Positions 51,019-63,446 of a DNA stretch of 64,000 bases are shown piece by piece. A model generated the notes under the pieces. The model did no database searches. It was not told the origin of the DNA and was given only the letters and a program-made list of their open reading frames with translations. The DNA is from Candidatus Mediterraneibacter guildfordensis (GTDB lineage Bacteria; Bacillota; Clostridia; Lachnospirales; Lachnospiraceae), in NCBI GenBank assembly GCA_019112735.1, contig DXIS01000020.1:1-64000 (forward strand), given 5' to 3'. The position numbers and the translations under genes were made by a program. Numbering within the stretch: the stretch's first letter is position 1; every line of letters begins with the position of its first letter.

Positions 51019-51675
51019 TCATTTTTCACTGTAATGATGCGCTTCTTCCAGCATCATATCTTTTACTTTCATCAGCCGGATCTGCGTACTCCGCTCATTC
51101 TCATCCAGCTTCATCGTAATATATTTAATGCTCTCCTCCGTCTCCGGAATGATCACATGCTCCAGCGCGTTTACGCGCCTCCTCGTTTTTTCGATCTCCG
51201 CCGCCATCAGCTGGCATGCTTTCTCGCACTCCGCCAGCCGGATCATGTCCGGCAGGATATCCGCAAGGGATTTCACCGCTCCGTCCAGGTCGCTGGATGT
51301 AAATGCAAATCCATAGGAATAGATATCATTCTCATCCGCCGTCCTGGTCTTGTATTCAAAGGTCGGAATGTCCACGCTCATGACATTCTTCCCACCTGCT
51401 TCCAGGGTGATCTCCTGTTTCGGCGCAAGCAGCGCCGTATTGAGCGCCGCTTCCGACATGCCGGCTTTTGCAATGACAAAATTCCGGTTTGCCGAGCGGA
51501 TCCCGGCTTCTACTTTTTTGCGCACTTCCATATTTTCACGGACCAGGTCCAGATACTGGCGCATCAGTTCGTCACGCTTGTCTTTCAGAAGCTTGTGGCC
51601 GCGGATCGCGGTGATCCGCTTCTTCTTCAGACGCGTCAGCTCCATTCTGGTCGGGTTCACCTGTTTTGCCGCCAC
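51019..51675 (-). CDS. ntpD: V-type ATPase subunit D
   Basis: Central-stalk subunit of 218 residues that turns with the ring. Long helices at both ends (NPTRMELTRLKKKRITAIRG; NALEHVIIPETEESIKYITM) form the coiled-coil shaft. GTG start at 51675 with GGAGGT upstream. Last gene of the operon; it is separated from ntpB by a 207-base repeat-rich gap, whereas the other genes are tightly packed. No strong terminator follows before the metG promoter. Confidence 0.95.
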   Translation of the reverse strand: MAAKQVNPTRMELTRLKKKRITAIRGHKLLKDKRDELMRQYLDLVRENMEVRKKVEAGIRSANRNFVIAKAGMSEAALNTALLAPKQEITLEAGGKNVMSVDIPTFEYKTRTADENDIYSYGFAFTSSDLDGAVKSLADILPDMIRLAECEKACQLMAAEIEKTRRRVNALEHVIIPETEESIKYITMKLDENERSTQIRLMKVKDMMLEEAHHYSEK

Positions 51676-51882
51676 AATGCCACCTCCTTATTCTCGCCTC
51701 CGGCTTCCGGGACAGGCCCCTTCGCTTACGCTTCGGGGGATTTCCGCCTTCCGTTCCGCGATAGTTCGATTCCGCTTCGCTCCATCTCACTGCGGGCGTC
51801 CGCCCTATGCCCCTGTCCAAAAAGCGTCATGTGCAGGCAAGCCTGCATACCGCTTTTTGTCCATGTGCGCACCGCGGAACTG
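51676..51882 (-). repeat. Repeat-rich gap between V-ATPase B and D genes
   Basis: A 207-base non-coding insert in an otherwise compact operon. Its features are a GGGACAGG/CCCCTGTCC pair, GCTTACGC-type palindromes, and a clear cruciform (51818-51826 with 51851-51859) with an inner GCAGGC/GCCTGC stem (51833-51838 with 51841-51846). No open frame is convincing. It may reduce expression of ntpD, or be a mobile repeat insertion. Confidence 0.6.
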
Positions 51883-53253
51883 CTAATCGGCATAGTACAC
51901 ATCAAGATATTTGTCGTCGATCCGTTTGAGTTCGGTACGGGGCAGCATGCGAAGCAGCTTCCAGCCGATGTCCAGCGTCTCCTCGATGCTTCGGTCGGTG
52001 TTGTAACCCTGGGATACATATTCCTGCTCGAATGCATCGGCGAATTTCGCGTACATCAGGTCAATCTCCGTCAGCGCCGCCTCACCCAGGATGACCATGA
52101 GTTCTTTGGCGTCTTTTCCGCGGGCATACGCGGCAAAGAGCTGGTTCATGGTGTTGGAGTGGTCCGCCCGGGTCTTGCCCTCGCCGATCCCCTTATCCTT
52201 CAGACGGGACAGGGACGGCAGTACATCGATGGGCGGGGTCACGCCCTTGCGGTACAGTTCACGGCTCAGGATGATCTGGCCTTCCGTGATATATCCGGTC
52301 AGGTCCGGAATCGGATGGGTCTTGTCATCCTCCGGCATGGTGAGGATGGGGATCATGGTGATGCTTCCCTTCTTCCCTCTCTGCCGTCCGGCTCTCTCGT
52401 AAATGGACGCCAGGTCCGTGTACATATAGCCCGGATACCCGCGGCGTCCCGGCACTTCCTTGCGGGCCGCGGACACTTCGCGGAGGGCGTCCGCATAGTT
52501 TGTAATGTCGGTCAGGATGACCAGCACATGCATGTCTTTTTCAAACGCGAGATATTCGGCGGCGGTCAGCGCCATCCTCGGGGTGGCGATCCGCTCAATG
52601 GCCGGGTCGTTGGCCAGATTGACGAACAGCACAGTGCGGTCCAGGGCGCCCGTCTCGCGGAAGCTTTCCACGAAGAAGTTGGATTCTTCAAATGTAATAC
52701 CCATGGCCGCAAATACAACGGCAAAGTTCTCATCTTTTCCGAGCACCTTTGCCTGGCGCGCGATCTGTGCCGCCAGCTGCGCGTGGGGCAGGCCGGACGC
52801 CGAGAAGATCGGCAGCTTCTGCCCCCTTACCAGCGTGTTCAGTCCGTCGATGGCGGACACGCCGGTCTGGATAAACTCTTCCGGGTAGCTTCTGGCCGCC
52901 GGGTTCATGGGCAGACCGTTAATGTCCATGCGGGCCTCCGGCAGGATCTCCGGTCCGTCGTCGATGGGGCGCCCCAGGCCGTCAAATACACGGCCCAGCA
53001 TGTCTTCAGATACGCCCAGCTCCATGCTCCGTCCGAGGAAACGGACTTTGCTGTTGGACAGGTTAATGCCGGTGGAGCTCTCAAAGAGCTGCACGAGCAC
53101 ATCGCTTCCGTTTACTTCAAGGACCTTGCAGCGCCTCGTCTCGCCGTTCACCAGCTCGATCTCGCCAAGTTCATCGTATGTCACGCCTTCCACGCCGCGC
53201 ACGAGCATCAACGGTCCGGCTATTTCCTGTATGGTTCTGTACTCTTTTGGCAT
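51883..53253 (-). CDS. ntpB: V-type ATPase subunit B
   Basis: The non-catalytic nucleotide-binding subunit of V1, 456 residues. Recognisable B-type phrases: [45 protein letters not shown] and [37 protein letters not shown]. It has no classical P-loop, as expected for B. It follows the stop codon of ntpA at once. Confidence 0.97.
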   Translation of the reverse strand: MPKEYRTIQEIAGPLMLVRGVEGVTYDELGEIELVNGETRRCKVLEVNGSDVLVQLFESSTGINLSNSKVRFLGRSMELGVSEDMLGRVFDGLGRPIDDGPEILPEARMDINGLPMNPAARSYPEEFIQTGVSAIDGLNTLVRGQKLPIFSASGLPHAQLAAQIARQAKVLGKDENFAVVFAAMGITFEESNFFVESFRETGALDRTVLFVNLANDPAIERIATPRMALTAAEYLAFEKDMHVLVILTDITNYADALREVSAARKEVPGRRGYPGYMYTDLASIYERAGRQRGKKGSITMIPILTMPEDDKTHPIPDLTGYITEGQIILSRELYRKGVTPPIDVLPSLSRLKDKGIGEGKTRADHSNTMNQLFAAYARGKDAKELMVILGEAALTEIDLMYAKFADAFEQEYVSQGYNTDRSIEETLDIGWKLLRMLPRTELKRIDDKYLDVYYAD

Positions 53254-55020
53254 TTAGCGGCCCTCCTTTACAAATGCTCCCGCGATCTGGGCGGTCAGCG
53301 CCTCGTCGACTTTCTTATATTCTTCATCCAGTGCGTCCTCATGCACGTATTTGAAACGCCCGATCTGCTCCCGCACCGGCATGCCGATCAGCTTCTGCAG
53401 GGACGCGCCCTCAGAGAGCGCCTTCACGGCACGGTCGTAAAATGCATTTACAAGGAGCATCATCATATGCTGTTTCTTCAGGGACGTATAGGTGTCCACT
53501 TCATGGAATGAATTCTGGTGCAGGAAATCCTCGCGGATCGAACGCGCCGCTTCCATCTTCAGGCGGTCGCCCGGCGAAAGCGCGTCCATGCCGACCATCT
53601 TCACGATCTCTTCCAGCTCCGCCTCTTCCTGCAGGAGCGTCATCATCTTCTGGCGGCCTTCCATCCAGTCCGGTGCCACATTTCCGTTAAACCATTTCTC
53701 CATATCGTCCAGATACAGGGAATAGCTGTTCAGCCAGTTGATGGCCGGGAAATGACGCTTATAGGCAAGCGCGGAGTCCAGTCCCCAGAATACCTTCACG
53801 ATGCGCAGCGTCGCCTGAGATACCGGTTCGGACGTGTCACCGCCCGGCGGGGATACCGCGCCGATCACGGAGAGGGCGCCCTCCCGCCCCTCTTTCCCAA
53901 GGGAGACCACATGGCCCGCGCGCTCATAGAACTGCGCCAGACGGCTTCCCAGGTAGGCCGGGTAGCCTTCCTCGCCCGGCATCTCTTCCAGACGCCCGGA
54001 CATCTCCCGGAGCGCCTCGGCCCAGCGGGAGGTGGAATCTGCCATCAGCGCCACCGAATAGCCCATGTCGCGGAAATATTCTGCAATGGTGATCCCGGTG
54101 TAAATGGACGCCTCACGGGCAGCCACCGGCATGTCCGACGTATTGGCGATCAGGACGGTCCGCTGCATCAGCGGCTGTCCGGTCTTCGGATCTTTCAGTT
54201 CCGGGAACTCGTTCAGCACGTCCGTCATCTCATTGCCCCGCTCGCCGCAGCCGATATAGACCACGATGTCGGCTTCCGCCCATTTCGCCAGCTGGTGCTG
54301 GATCACGGTCTTGCCGCTTCCGAAGGGACCCGGCACTGCCGCCACGCCGCCTTTGGCGATCGGGAAAAATGTATCGATGACGCGCTGGCCCGTTACAAGG
54401 GGCATCTCCGGCGGAAGCTTCTTCTGGTACGGACGGCCCCGGCGGACCGGCCATTTCTGCATCAGTGTCAGCTCTTTATCGCCGTCCGCAGTCTCAAGAA
54501 CAGCTACCGTCTCCTCTACCGTAAATTCTCCGGATCTGATCTCCCGGATCTTTCCTTTCATCCCGTAGGGCACCATGATCTTCTGCTGCACGAGGACCGT
54601 CTCCTGCACCGTACCGATCACATCGCCCGTCTCAACCTCATCGCCGGCCTTCACCGTGGGAACGAACGCCCACTTCAGGTCCCGCTTCAGGGACGGCACT
54701 TCCACGCCCCGCTTCAGGTTGCTGCCTGAGATCTTCATAATATCATCCAGGGGCCGCTGGATCCCGTCGTAAATGCTGGTGATCAGCCCGGGGCCCAGTT
54801 CCACGGACATGGGAACATCCATGGATTCCACCGGCTCGCCCGGTCCCAGTCCCGACGTCTCCTCATAAACCTGGATCGACGCCTGGTCACCGTGCATCTC
54901 GATGATCTCGCCGATCAGACGCTGCTCTGACACACGGACCACGTCGTACATATTTGCATCCCGCATCCCCTCTGCGATGACCAGAGGTCCTGCGACTTTC
55001 TTAATCACTCCTGTGCTCAT
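53254..55020 (-). CDS. ntpA: V-type ATPase catalytic subunit A
   Basis: Hydrolyses or makes ATP. The 588-residue protein has the P-loop [17 protein letters not shown], catalytic GERGNEM, and [20 protein letters not shown]. The non-homologous insert typical of V-type A subunits lies before the P-loop ([11 protein letters not shown] region). The start ATG overlaps the subunit F stop. Normal length for the family. Confidence 0.97.
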   Translation of the reverse strand: MSTGVIKKVAGPLVIAEGMRDANMYDVVRVSEQRLIGEIIEMHGDQASIQVYEETSGLGPGEPVESMDVPMSVELGPGLITSIYDGIQRPLDDIMKISGSNLKRGVEVPSLKRDLKWAFVPTVKAGDEVETGDVIGTVQETVLVQQKIMVPYGMKGKIREIRSGEFTVEETVAVLETADGDKELTLMQKWPVRRGRPYQKKLPPEMPLVTGQRVIDTFFPIAKGGVAAVPGPFGSGKTVIQHQLAKWAEADIVVYIGCGERGNEMTDVLNEFPELKDPKTGQPLMQRTVLIANTSDMPVAAREASIYTGITIAEYFRDMGYSVALMADSTSRWAEALREMSGRLEEMPGEEGYPAYLGSRLAQFYERAGHVVSLGKEGREGALSVIGAVSPPGGDTSEPVSQATLRIVKVFWGLDSALAYKRHFPAINWLNSYSLYLDDMEKWFNGNVAPDWMEGRQKMMTLLQEEAELEEIVKMVGMDALSPGDRLKMEAARSIREDFLHQNSFHEVDTYTSLKKQHMMMLLVNAFYDRAVKALSEGASLQKLIGMPVREQIGRFKYVHEDALDEEYKKVDEALTAQIAGAFVKEGR

Positions 55021-55343
55021 TAGCTTACTCCTCCAAACAGAATATCCGATCCGACCGCCTGCTCAACCGTCCGGCGCACACCCTGTACGCCGGCGCCGGT
55101 ATTGCCTGACACGCCCGGTATCTGTATGACCGCCGGCAGCATCCTTTCCTGATAAACTTCCAGGTCGCTCTCCACCTCGGCGGCCGCCGCCTCCGTGATG
55201 TAGATGATCCCGTAATCTTCCTCCGCAAGCCGGCGGAGTGTGTTTCGTATTTCCTCCCGGTTCCCCGCAGGGCAGATCTCAAGCCCCAGCGTGGCGAAAC
55301 CGTAAATGCTGTCGTAATCGCCGACTACTGCTATCTTATACAT
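55020..55343 (-). CDS. ntpG: V-type ATPase subunit F (NtpG)
   Basis: Small central-stalk subunit of 107 residues, fold-type Rossmann-like, with [22 protein letters not shown] and [21 protein letters not shown]. It overlaps the C subunit by eight bases and A by one base. Confidence 0.93.
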   Translation of the reverse strand: MYKIAVVGDYDSIYGFATLGLEICPAGNREEIRNTLRRLAEEDYGIIYITEAAAAEVESDLEVYQERMLPAVIQIPGVSGNTGAGVQGVRRTVEQAVGSDILFGGVS

Positions 55344-56313
55344 ACATTTCCCTTATCCTTTCCCGGATCGCATCATCAGAGAACCCGTTCTGTTTCCCGG
55401 TCAGGATGATCCGCACCGTCCTGATCTCCGTCTCTCTCGCCACCAGATAAGCCAGAAGCGGTCCCACAGAAAATGTCTCGTATTTCTGGCTCTTCAGCGT
55501 CTCGATCATCCGGTTGTCGCACCAGCGCTCGAATGCCGACGGCGACTCTCTCAAACTCTCCGCACCTCCGGCATAGGATGTGCCTTCCAGATAGCGGGCG
55601 ATCTCCTCCGCGCCGGAAAGCGCGGCCCGGATCAGCTGGTCCCGGCTGATGCTTTCGCACTCTGCCATGGCATTTCTCATGAAATCAGCATCCTTTCCCG
55701 TCTTCTGGGAACGGACCGCGATCTTGATGTCCGCGATGGCAACGGTCGTGTCCGCATAGTCCGCGATGATCTTCTCACCCGACTGGCGTCCCGCCTCTTC
55801 AATAGCGTCAAGGGCCGCCCGGTCGATCATGATATCGCACAGCTGACCGTCCCCGGTATGGAGCAGCAGGTCCAGCGCCTCCTGCGCCGTCCGCCCCATA
55901 TTTCCGGGAAGGCGGGAGAAATCCCGGTTCTCAACGATCCGGTACATCTCTTCGCCCGGGATCGGACAGTCGTCATAGAACATAGCCGGATTCTTCATGC
56001 CCGCGTACACTTCCTTCACCGCCGCCTTCAGGTTATGGTAAAGCTTCGGATAAGACAGCACGTCGAACACCCGCATATCGGGCGCCACATCCCGGATCAC
56101 CGCCCAGGCTTTCTCCTCTTCGCATTTGAGGACTGCTTCCGCATCATTTCCGGCATCCATGCCGCCCCAGCCTTTCTCGATCACCGACTGGAGCACCTGG
56201 TCCGCGTTTCTGCATGCCAGCAGCTGCTCAATAAATGCATCAGAGAACAGGGATACTTCCAGGGCACGGATCCGTGCGACCGCGTAAGTATATTTTGTAT
56301 CACTCAAGTTCAT
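55336..56313 (-). CDS. ntpC: V-type ATPase subunit C (NtpC, stalk connector)
   Basis: A 325-residue all-helical protein of the d/AC39 type linking the central stalk with the ring. It begins SDTKYTYAVARIRALEVSLFSDAFIEQLL. RBS is GAGGGAT-like. Genes E and C are 19 bases apart. Confidence 0.93.
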   Translation of the reverse strand: MNLSDTKYTYAVARIRALEVSLFSDAFIEQLLACRNADQVLQSVIEKGWGGMDAGNDAEAVLKCEEEKAWAVIRDVAPDMRVFDVLSYPKLYHNLKAAVKEVYAGMKNPAMFYDDCPIPGEEMYRIVENRDFSRLPGNMGRTAQEALDLLLHTGDGQLCDIMIDRAALDAIEEAGRQSGEKIIADYADTTVAIADIKIAVRSQKTGKDADFMRNAMAECESISRDQLIRAALSGAEEIARYLEGTSYAGGAESLRESPSAFERWCDNRMIETLKSQKYETFSVGPLLAYLVARETEIRTVRIILTGKQNGFSDDAIRERIREMYV

Positions 56314-56332
56314 CCCTCCTGACGTCTGCGCT

Positions 56333-56926
56333 TTATCCGAACAGCATCCGGTTCACCCGGTCAGACATTTCCTCTCTTCCGGCGTCAAACACAGCCCGGA
56401 TGGTGCAGTTCTCTTCGATACCGCCATAGACGAGCAGGAACCCGCCGTCCATCTGCGCCGGACGGTCAGACACCTTCAGACTGCCGCCTTTTGCCGCGGC
56501 GATGCGGCTTATCTTCTCTTCGAATCCTTCCGGCATCCGCCTCAGGTCTTCCGCGGAGAAACAGATCTCTCCGTCCCCGGGCAGGACATGCTTCTCCAGA
56601 AGTTTTTCCAGCAGTTTAAAATATGATCCATCGTCCAGATCCATCACCGCACGGTATGCCTCGTCCAGCACCTCGCCGATCACGTCCTGCTTCGCACCGA
56701 GGAGTGCCTGTCTGCGCTGCATATCCATGGAAGACCCCGCCTTCCGGATATGGTCGGAAGCGCTCCGCTCCGCCCGCTCGATAATCTGCGCGCTTTCCGC
56801 TTCCGCGGCCTCCCTTGCCGCCTGTACAGCCGCCTCGGCTTCTTCCCGGGCCTTTCCCGTGATCTCCGCCGCCGTGCTCTTCGCATCTTCAAGGATCCGG
56901 ACTTTCATTTTATCAAGTCCGCTCAT
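56333..56926 (-). CDS. ntpE: V-type ATPase subunit E
   Basis: Peripheral-stalk subunit of 197 residues. The first half is a long coiled coil rich in Ala, Glu and Arg (DAKSTAAEITGKAREEAEAAV), the second a compact head with EICFSAEDLRRMPEGFEEK and the end DRVNRMLFG. It forms the stator with the small gene at 59462-59839. Confidence 0.93.
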   Translation of the reverse strand: MSGLDKMKVRILEDAKSTAAEITGKAREEAEAAVQAAREAAEAESAQIIERAERSASDHIRKAGSSMDMQRRQALLGAKQDVIGEVLDEAYRAVMDLDDGSYFKLLEKLLEKHVLPGDGEICFSAEDLRRMPEGFEEKISRIAAAKGGSLKVSDRPAQMDGGFLLVYGGIEENCTIRAVFDAGREEMSDRVNRMLFG

Positions 56927-56938
56927 ATTCCCGTCTCC

Positions 56939-59433
<2,495 letters not shown>

Positions 59434-59461
59434 TTATCAGTCCCTCCTTTGCTGTAACGCT

Positions 59462-59839
59462 CTATTGCGTCAGCAGCGAGACAACCGCCTCCACTGCTTC
59501 TTTTTTCTTTTCACCGGCAGAGATCTTCAGCTTCTCCGTCTCTGCGGCAATGGCAGCCCGGGCTTCCTGTTCCAGTTTCCCGGCGGCTTCTTCCGCCTGC
59601 TCTGCCTTTGCTTTCGCCTCTGCCTTCGCCTTTCCGATGATCTCATCCCGGATCTGTCCGGACCGTTCCTTTGCCTCCGCAAGGATGCGTTCCCGTTCCG
59701 CCTGCGCGTCTTCCACGATCTTCTGCGCCTGCCGCTCCGTCTCCCGGATCGTCCGGATCGTTTCCTCTACCATAGTCTGTCCACCACCTTTCCCATTTAT
59801 TTCTGCCTCATTAGTTTTTTCCATATCATCCTGCTTCAT
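59462..59839 (-). CDS. V-type ATPase peripheral-stalk small subunit (G/H-type)
   Basis: A 125-residue protein dominated by one long coiled coil (TIRETERQAQKIVEDAQAERE through AEEAAGKLEQEARAAIAAETE). This matches the H/G-type stator partner of subunit E (NtpF in enterococci). The best start is not certain: the frame begins at 59839, with internal methionines at about residues 5 and 23. First gene of the V-ATPase operon. Confidence 0.8.
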   Translation of the reverse strand: MKQDDMEKTNEAEINGKGGGQTMVEETIRTIRETERQAQKIVEDAQAERERILAEAKERSGQIRDEIIGKAKAEAKAKAEQAEEAAGKLEQEARAAIAAETEKLKISAGEKKKEAVEAVVSLLTQ

Positions 59840-59883
59840 ACAGGAAAGGATTTTAGCAGTTTATTAACACAACCTTGGGATTA

Positions 59884-59912
59884 TTATATAATAGATTGAC
59901 TGAACATTCAAA
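59884..59912 (-). promoter_or_regulatory. Promoter of the V-ATPase operon
   Basis: On the minus strand: TTGAAT (59912-59907), 17-base spacer, consensus TATAAT (59889-59884), about 45 bases ahead of the first gene. Confidence 0.75.
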
Positions 59913-59992
59913 AGAATTATATGAAATGCAAACGAAAATTAATAATTATTGCAAAATTTTCTGTATAATCAACACTGCGTGCACCTGTGGGC

Positions 59993-60022
59993 AAAAAGCT
60001 GACCTGTCACTCCCAGGTCAGC
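59993..60022 (-). terminator. Terminator overlapping the trmL stop codon
   Basis: On the minus strand, a nine-base stem (60014-60022 with 59998-60006) is followed by five T residues. The upstream arm lies inside the last codons of trmL. Confidence 0.88.
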
Positions 60023-60501
60023 CGGTGTAATGCCCCTTCTTTCTCCATCCCGGCAAATCCATTCTGCCGCAGCGCCTCATACAGCACGATGGCGGCGGAA
60101 TTGCCGAGATTCAGCGAGCGGATCTTCTCCATCATCGGGATGCGCACGCAGTTCTCCCGGTTCTCTACAAGGATCTCCTCCGGAATGCCTGCGCTCTCTT
60201 TCCCGAACATGATATAGCAGTCCGGTTCATAGCTGACTTCCGTGTACACTTTTTCGGCTTTTGTCGTCGCCATATAGATCTTCGCACCCGGATTTTTTTC
60301 CAGGAAATCTTTATAATCAATATACACTGTCACGTCCAGGTCTTTCCAGTAATCCATTCCTGCCCGCTTGAGCGCTTTCTCGCTCAGGCTGAACCCGAGC
60401 GGCCCGATCAGATGGAGCCGTGCTCCGGCCGCCACGCAGGTCCGTCCGATATTTCCTGTATTGGCCGGGATCTCCGGCTCATGAAGTACGATATTTAACA
60501 T
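60007..60501 (-). CDS. trmL: tRNA (cytidine/uridine-34-2'-O)-methyltransferase
   Basis: SPOUT-class methyltransferase of 164 residues acting on the wobble base. IVLHEPEIPANTGNIGRTC is the N-terminal motif, MFGKESAGIPEE the SAM-binding knot region, and RIPMMEKIRSLNLGNSAAIVLYEALRQ the last knot motif. The start at 60501 has GAGAGGAG upstream; the longer frame adds eight residues. It overlaps the preceding PurM/HypE-like gene by seven bases. Confidence 0.94.
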   Translation of the reverse strand: MLNIVLHEPEIPANTGNIGRTCVAAGARLHLIGPLGFSLSEKALKRAGMDYWKDLDVTVYIDYKDFLEKNPGAKIYMATTKAEKVYTEVSYEPDCYIMFGKESAGIPEEILVENRENCVRIPMMEKIRSLNLGNSAAIVLYEALRQNGFAGMEKEGALHRLTWE

Positions 60502-61514
60502 GTCTCTCTCCTCTCCGTCTGCCACCGGAGCAGCTCGTCAGGCGCCGGTCGGTCGAGATATCTTATCTCTTCCCCGTTTCGGATCACCCGCGCATTCTGC
60601 TTGCCGGCTGTCCCGAGCCGGACTGCATGGGCGCCTGCATTCTCCAGTACAGCAAGCACTTCATCCGCATGCTCCGTCAGGATCAGGAAGCTGCCCGCTG
60701 AAGTCATCTGGTACGGGTTCAGACGGTAAAACTCACAGATCTCCACGGTCTCCTGCTTCAGCGCGATATGGTGCATATCAATCTCAAAACCGGCCTGCTC
60801 CTGTTCACAGAGCTCCCACAGCGCCGCCAGGATCCCGCCGCTTCCGATCTGGCGCACAGCCGCATTTCCGTCTGCATCAAATACACGCAGCACCTGCTCC
60901 GGCGTCACCAGTTCATCTTCCAACCGCTCCGCCTCATCCAGAAATGTATCTGTGAAACGTGTACTCAGATCCGCCCGGCTTTCCGAAAGGATCCGGAGCG
61001 TGCCTTCCAGTCCGGCATAGCCGCACATGAGAAGCTCCGCACCGCTCCCGCTCTCTGCCGTCTGCTGCTCTGGATCCCGACAGGGTGTATTTTCTTTCAC
61101 CCCGGCCGCGCATGCATAAATAAGCGGCTGTGCTGCCGCCATGGTCACCTCTCCCTGAAAGGCTGTGATCTGTATATTCATCCTTGCACAGGCGCGCTCT
61201 GCTTCTCCGGCAATGTCACGGAGCAGGTCTTCCTCCGCTCCCTCGGGAAGCATGACACGGACTGACACGCCTGCTGCCCCGGCCCCTTTTGCCGCCAGAT
61301 CTCCGGCCGCATGGATCATCGCGTAAAATCCGGTCTTCGCACCATTCCCAGCAGAGCAGGCGTCCGCCCACATAAGCTCCGCTCCGTTTTCCGTCCGGAT
61401 CCCGGAGCAGTTCTCATACGGCGACGGAACCGAGATCACTTCATCCCGTTTTGTCCGCAGCTGCCGCCTGACCGACCTCTGCCAGGCCGTCTGGGTTAAT
61501 TTTCCTGTCCGCAT
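60495..61514 (-). CDS. AIR-synthase/HypE-related protein of unknown function
   Basis: A 339-residue protein of the PurM/ThiL/HypE/SelD superfamily, judged from KTGFYAMIHAAGDLAAKGAGAAGVSVRVMLP (about 60-90), the SGGILAALWELCEQEQAGFEID region, which matches the second half, and LNPYQMTSAGSFLILTEHADEVLAVLE near the end. It lacks the early GDDAA-type ATP motif in standard form (here ENGAELMWADACSAGNG). It sits between a small membrane peptide and trmL. Substrate unknown. Confidence 0.7.
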   Translation of the reverse strand: MRTGKLTQTAWQRSVRRQLRTKRDEVISVPSPYENCSGIRTENGAELMWADACSAGNGAKTGFYAMIHAAGDLAAKGAGAAGVSVRVMLPEGAEEDLLRDIAGEAERACARMNIQITAFQGEVTMAAAQPLIYACAAGVKENTPCRDPEQQTAESGSGAELLMCGYAGLEGTLRILSESRADLSTRFTDTFLDEAERLEDELVTPEQVLRVFDADGNAAVRQIGSGGILAALWELCEQEQAGFEIDMHHIALKQETVEICEFYRLNPYQMTSAGSFLILTEHADEVLAVLENAGAHAVRLGTAGKQNARVIRNGEEIRYLDRPAPDELLRWQTERRETC

Positions 61515-61528
61515 GATTTCACTCCTAA

Positions 61529-61630
61529 TCAGACTACATAAGGCAGCACCATTGTCAGCACCATGGCTGCCACCAGCACAAGAATGATGATCGATACGAT
61601 CCGTCTGAATTTTTTATCATGGAAATTCAT
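61529..61630 (-). CDS. 33-residue single-span membrane peptide
   Basis: Not found by size-limited gene calling. The frame starts at ATG 61630 with AAGGAG ten bases upstream and encodes MNFHDKKFRRIVSIII followed by a hydrophobic segment to the C-terminus (ending LPYVV). A basic N-terminus and one membrane helix recall Prli42-type small firmicute proteins. It lies between the radical SAM gene (50 bases away) and the HypE-like gene (14 bases away) in the same direction, so it is surely cotranscribed. The role is unknown. Confidence 0.65.
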   Translation of the reverse strand: MNFHDKKFRRIVSIIILVLVAAMVLTMVLPYVV

Positions 61631-61680
61631 TTTCTGTCTCCTTTTCTCCGCCCGCCGGCCATCGCCGCAGGCTCTTTTAT

Positions 61681-63357
61681 TCACTGTTTGGGCATCTCTA
61701 CCCTGTATATGGCCGCGTCGCCGTTCAGCGGATTCCTCTTCCGGTAATCAAAGAGCAGTACTTCTTCTCCGATCTTCTCAAGATGGGTCATCTTCCGCAT
61801 CTGCCGCCGGTCATAGCCCTCATACCCGCTCAGATACCGGCGTTCTTCCTCTTCCGCCTTATAGAAGGCCGCCGCCTCATCCGGCATTACCCGGTTCTCT
61901 CCGAGAAATGCCGGCCGGTTCTTTACATTATCACGCAGATACAGGTCCAGTGTCAACCACTCCCTGCATTCTGCGATCCGTTCCGCGCCTTCGGTCTCTT
62001 CTATAAAACGATACAGGATCTCATACCGGGCGATCCTGGAGTGGCTGATCCTGAACAGTCCGTTTTTTTCGTAATAATCCGCCAGTGCGCCGTACATTTC
62101 AAAGGATGAATCATACGCCCGCTCCAGCTGTTCCATCGTGTTCCTGAACTGTCCGCTGTTATAATAGACTTCCACCATCTCTTCAATCTTTTTCAGCCGG
62201 ATCACATCGCTGTAGGAAAGCCATTTCGTGGAGAGCACTTCATAGGGCGGCCGGTCCTGATAAACCAGTCCGTACTCTTCTGTCTTCTCATGCATGAGCG
62301 AACCCTTCAGCACTTTCAGGAAACCGAGTTGGAGCTGATCCGGCTTCATGGCATACACCCGGTCAAAGGACCGGGCGAAGCTGTCATAATCTTCATAAGG
62401 AAGCCCCGCGATCAGGTCCAGATGCTGATGGACGTTCCGCGCCTCCCGGACAGCCGCCACATTTTTCTCCACTTTCACCAGATCCATCCGGCGCCGTATC
62501 TCCCGGACCGTATCCGGATTCGTGGACTGGACCCCGATCTCCAGCTGGATCAGTCCCGGGCGCATGCTGCGGATCAGCGCGATCTCCTCATTATTCAGAA
62601 GATCTGCCGCCACCTCAAAGTGGAAATTCGTGATCCCCCGGTCATGTTCTTTGATGTAACTCCATACCGCCATGGCATGATCGTGCCGGCAGTTGAACGT
62701 CCGGTCCACGAACTTCACCTGCGGCACTTCATGGTCGATGAAAAACTGCAGTTCCCGCCGCACCAGATCCGGATCCCGGAAGCGGAGGCATTTATCAATG
62801 GAGGACAGACAGTAGCTGCAGGAAAACGGGCAGCCCCGGCTGGATTCATAGTAAACGATCCGGTTGTCAAAGTCCTCAATATGTTCGTAGATGAATGGAA
62901 TGGTGCTCAGATCCAGCGCTTCCCGCGCCGTCAGGATCTTTTCCGGCTCATTTCCGGCAGCGTAAGTCTCAAGCAATTCCAGAAAAATCTGCTCCCCCTC
63001 GCCGCACATAACGCCCGCAAGTCCTGGGTATCCATCCAGCATCTCCCGCGCATTGTAGGACACTTCCGGACCGCCCAGCCAGATCTTCGTCTCCGGCAGA
63101 ACCTTCGGGATCTCCCGGATCAGCTGTTCCACATAGCTGATGTTCCACAGATAGCAGGAGATGCACAGAATATCCGGACGGCGTTCATAGATATCCATGA
63201 GGATCTCATCAACCGGCTGGTTGATCGTGTATTCCGCGATCCGGATCTCTTCTTCATATCTGCTGCCGCCGTACCGGCACGCATAGGCGCGCAGGCTGTA
63301 CACAGCAGGGTTTGAATGGATGTATTTTGCATTAATGGCTGTTAACAGGATATTCAT
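61681..63357 (-). CDS. B12-binding-domain radical SAM protein (DUF4080 type)
   Basis: A 558-residue enzyme with an N-terminal B12-binding-like domain (about 1-135), the radical SAM cluster motif C176-x3-C180-x2-C183 in RGCPFSCSYC, and a C-terminal DUF4080-like region (about 380-555). Phrases GGPEVSYNAREML and KFVDRTFNCRHDHAMAVW are typical of this group. The reaction is unknown; such proteins are often suggested to act on tRNA or small molecules. First gene of the four-gene unit ending with trmL. Confidence 0.88.
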   Translation of the reverse strand: MNILLTAINAKYIHSNPAVYSLRAYACRYGGSRYEEEIRIAEYTINQPVDEILMDIYERRPDILCISCYLWNISYVEQLIREIPKVLPETKIWLGGPEVSYNAREMLDGYPGLAGVMCGEGEQIFLELLETYAAGNEPEKILTAREALDLSTIPFIYEHIEDFDNRIVYYESSRGCPFSCSYCLSSIDKCLRFRDPDLVRRELQFFIDHEVPQVKFVDRTFNCRHDHAMAVWSYIKEHDRGITNFHFEVAADLLNNEEIALIRSMRPGLIQLEIGVQSTNPDTVREIRRRMDLVKVEKNVAAVREARNVHQHLDLIAGLPYEDYDSFARSFDRVYAMKPDQLQLGFLKVLKGSLMHEKTEEYGLVYQDRPPYEVLSTKWLSYSDVIRLKKIEEMVEVYYNSGQFRNTMEQLERAYDSSFEMYGALADYYEKNGLFRISHSRIARYEILYRFIEETEGAERIAECREWLTLDLYLRDNVKNRPAFLGENRVMPDEAAAFYKAEEEERRYLSGYEGYDRRQMRKMTHLEKIGEEVLLFDYRKRNPLNGDAAIYRVEMPKQ

Positions 63358-63446
63358 CCGGGTGCTCCGTTTCTTAACTGAATTTTAGTCGTCACATCAT
63401 TTTATCACCGTTCCGGTTTTTCGGCAATTTGTTTTCCCCGTATCCG

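Noticed and set aside
50980-53511. An 843-codon open frame on the plus strand
   Set aside because: Antisense to V-ATPase subunits D, B and A, and crossing their boundaries; no domain and no promoter. The V-ATPase genes explain the sequence.
53518-54729. A 403-codon open frame on the plus strand
   Set aside because: Shadow of ntpA. It has no recognisable motifs.
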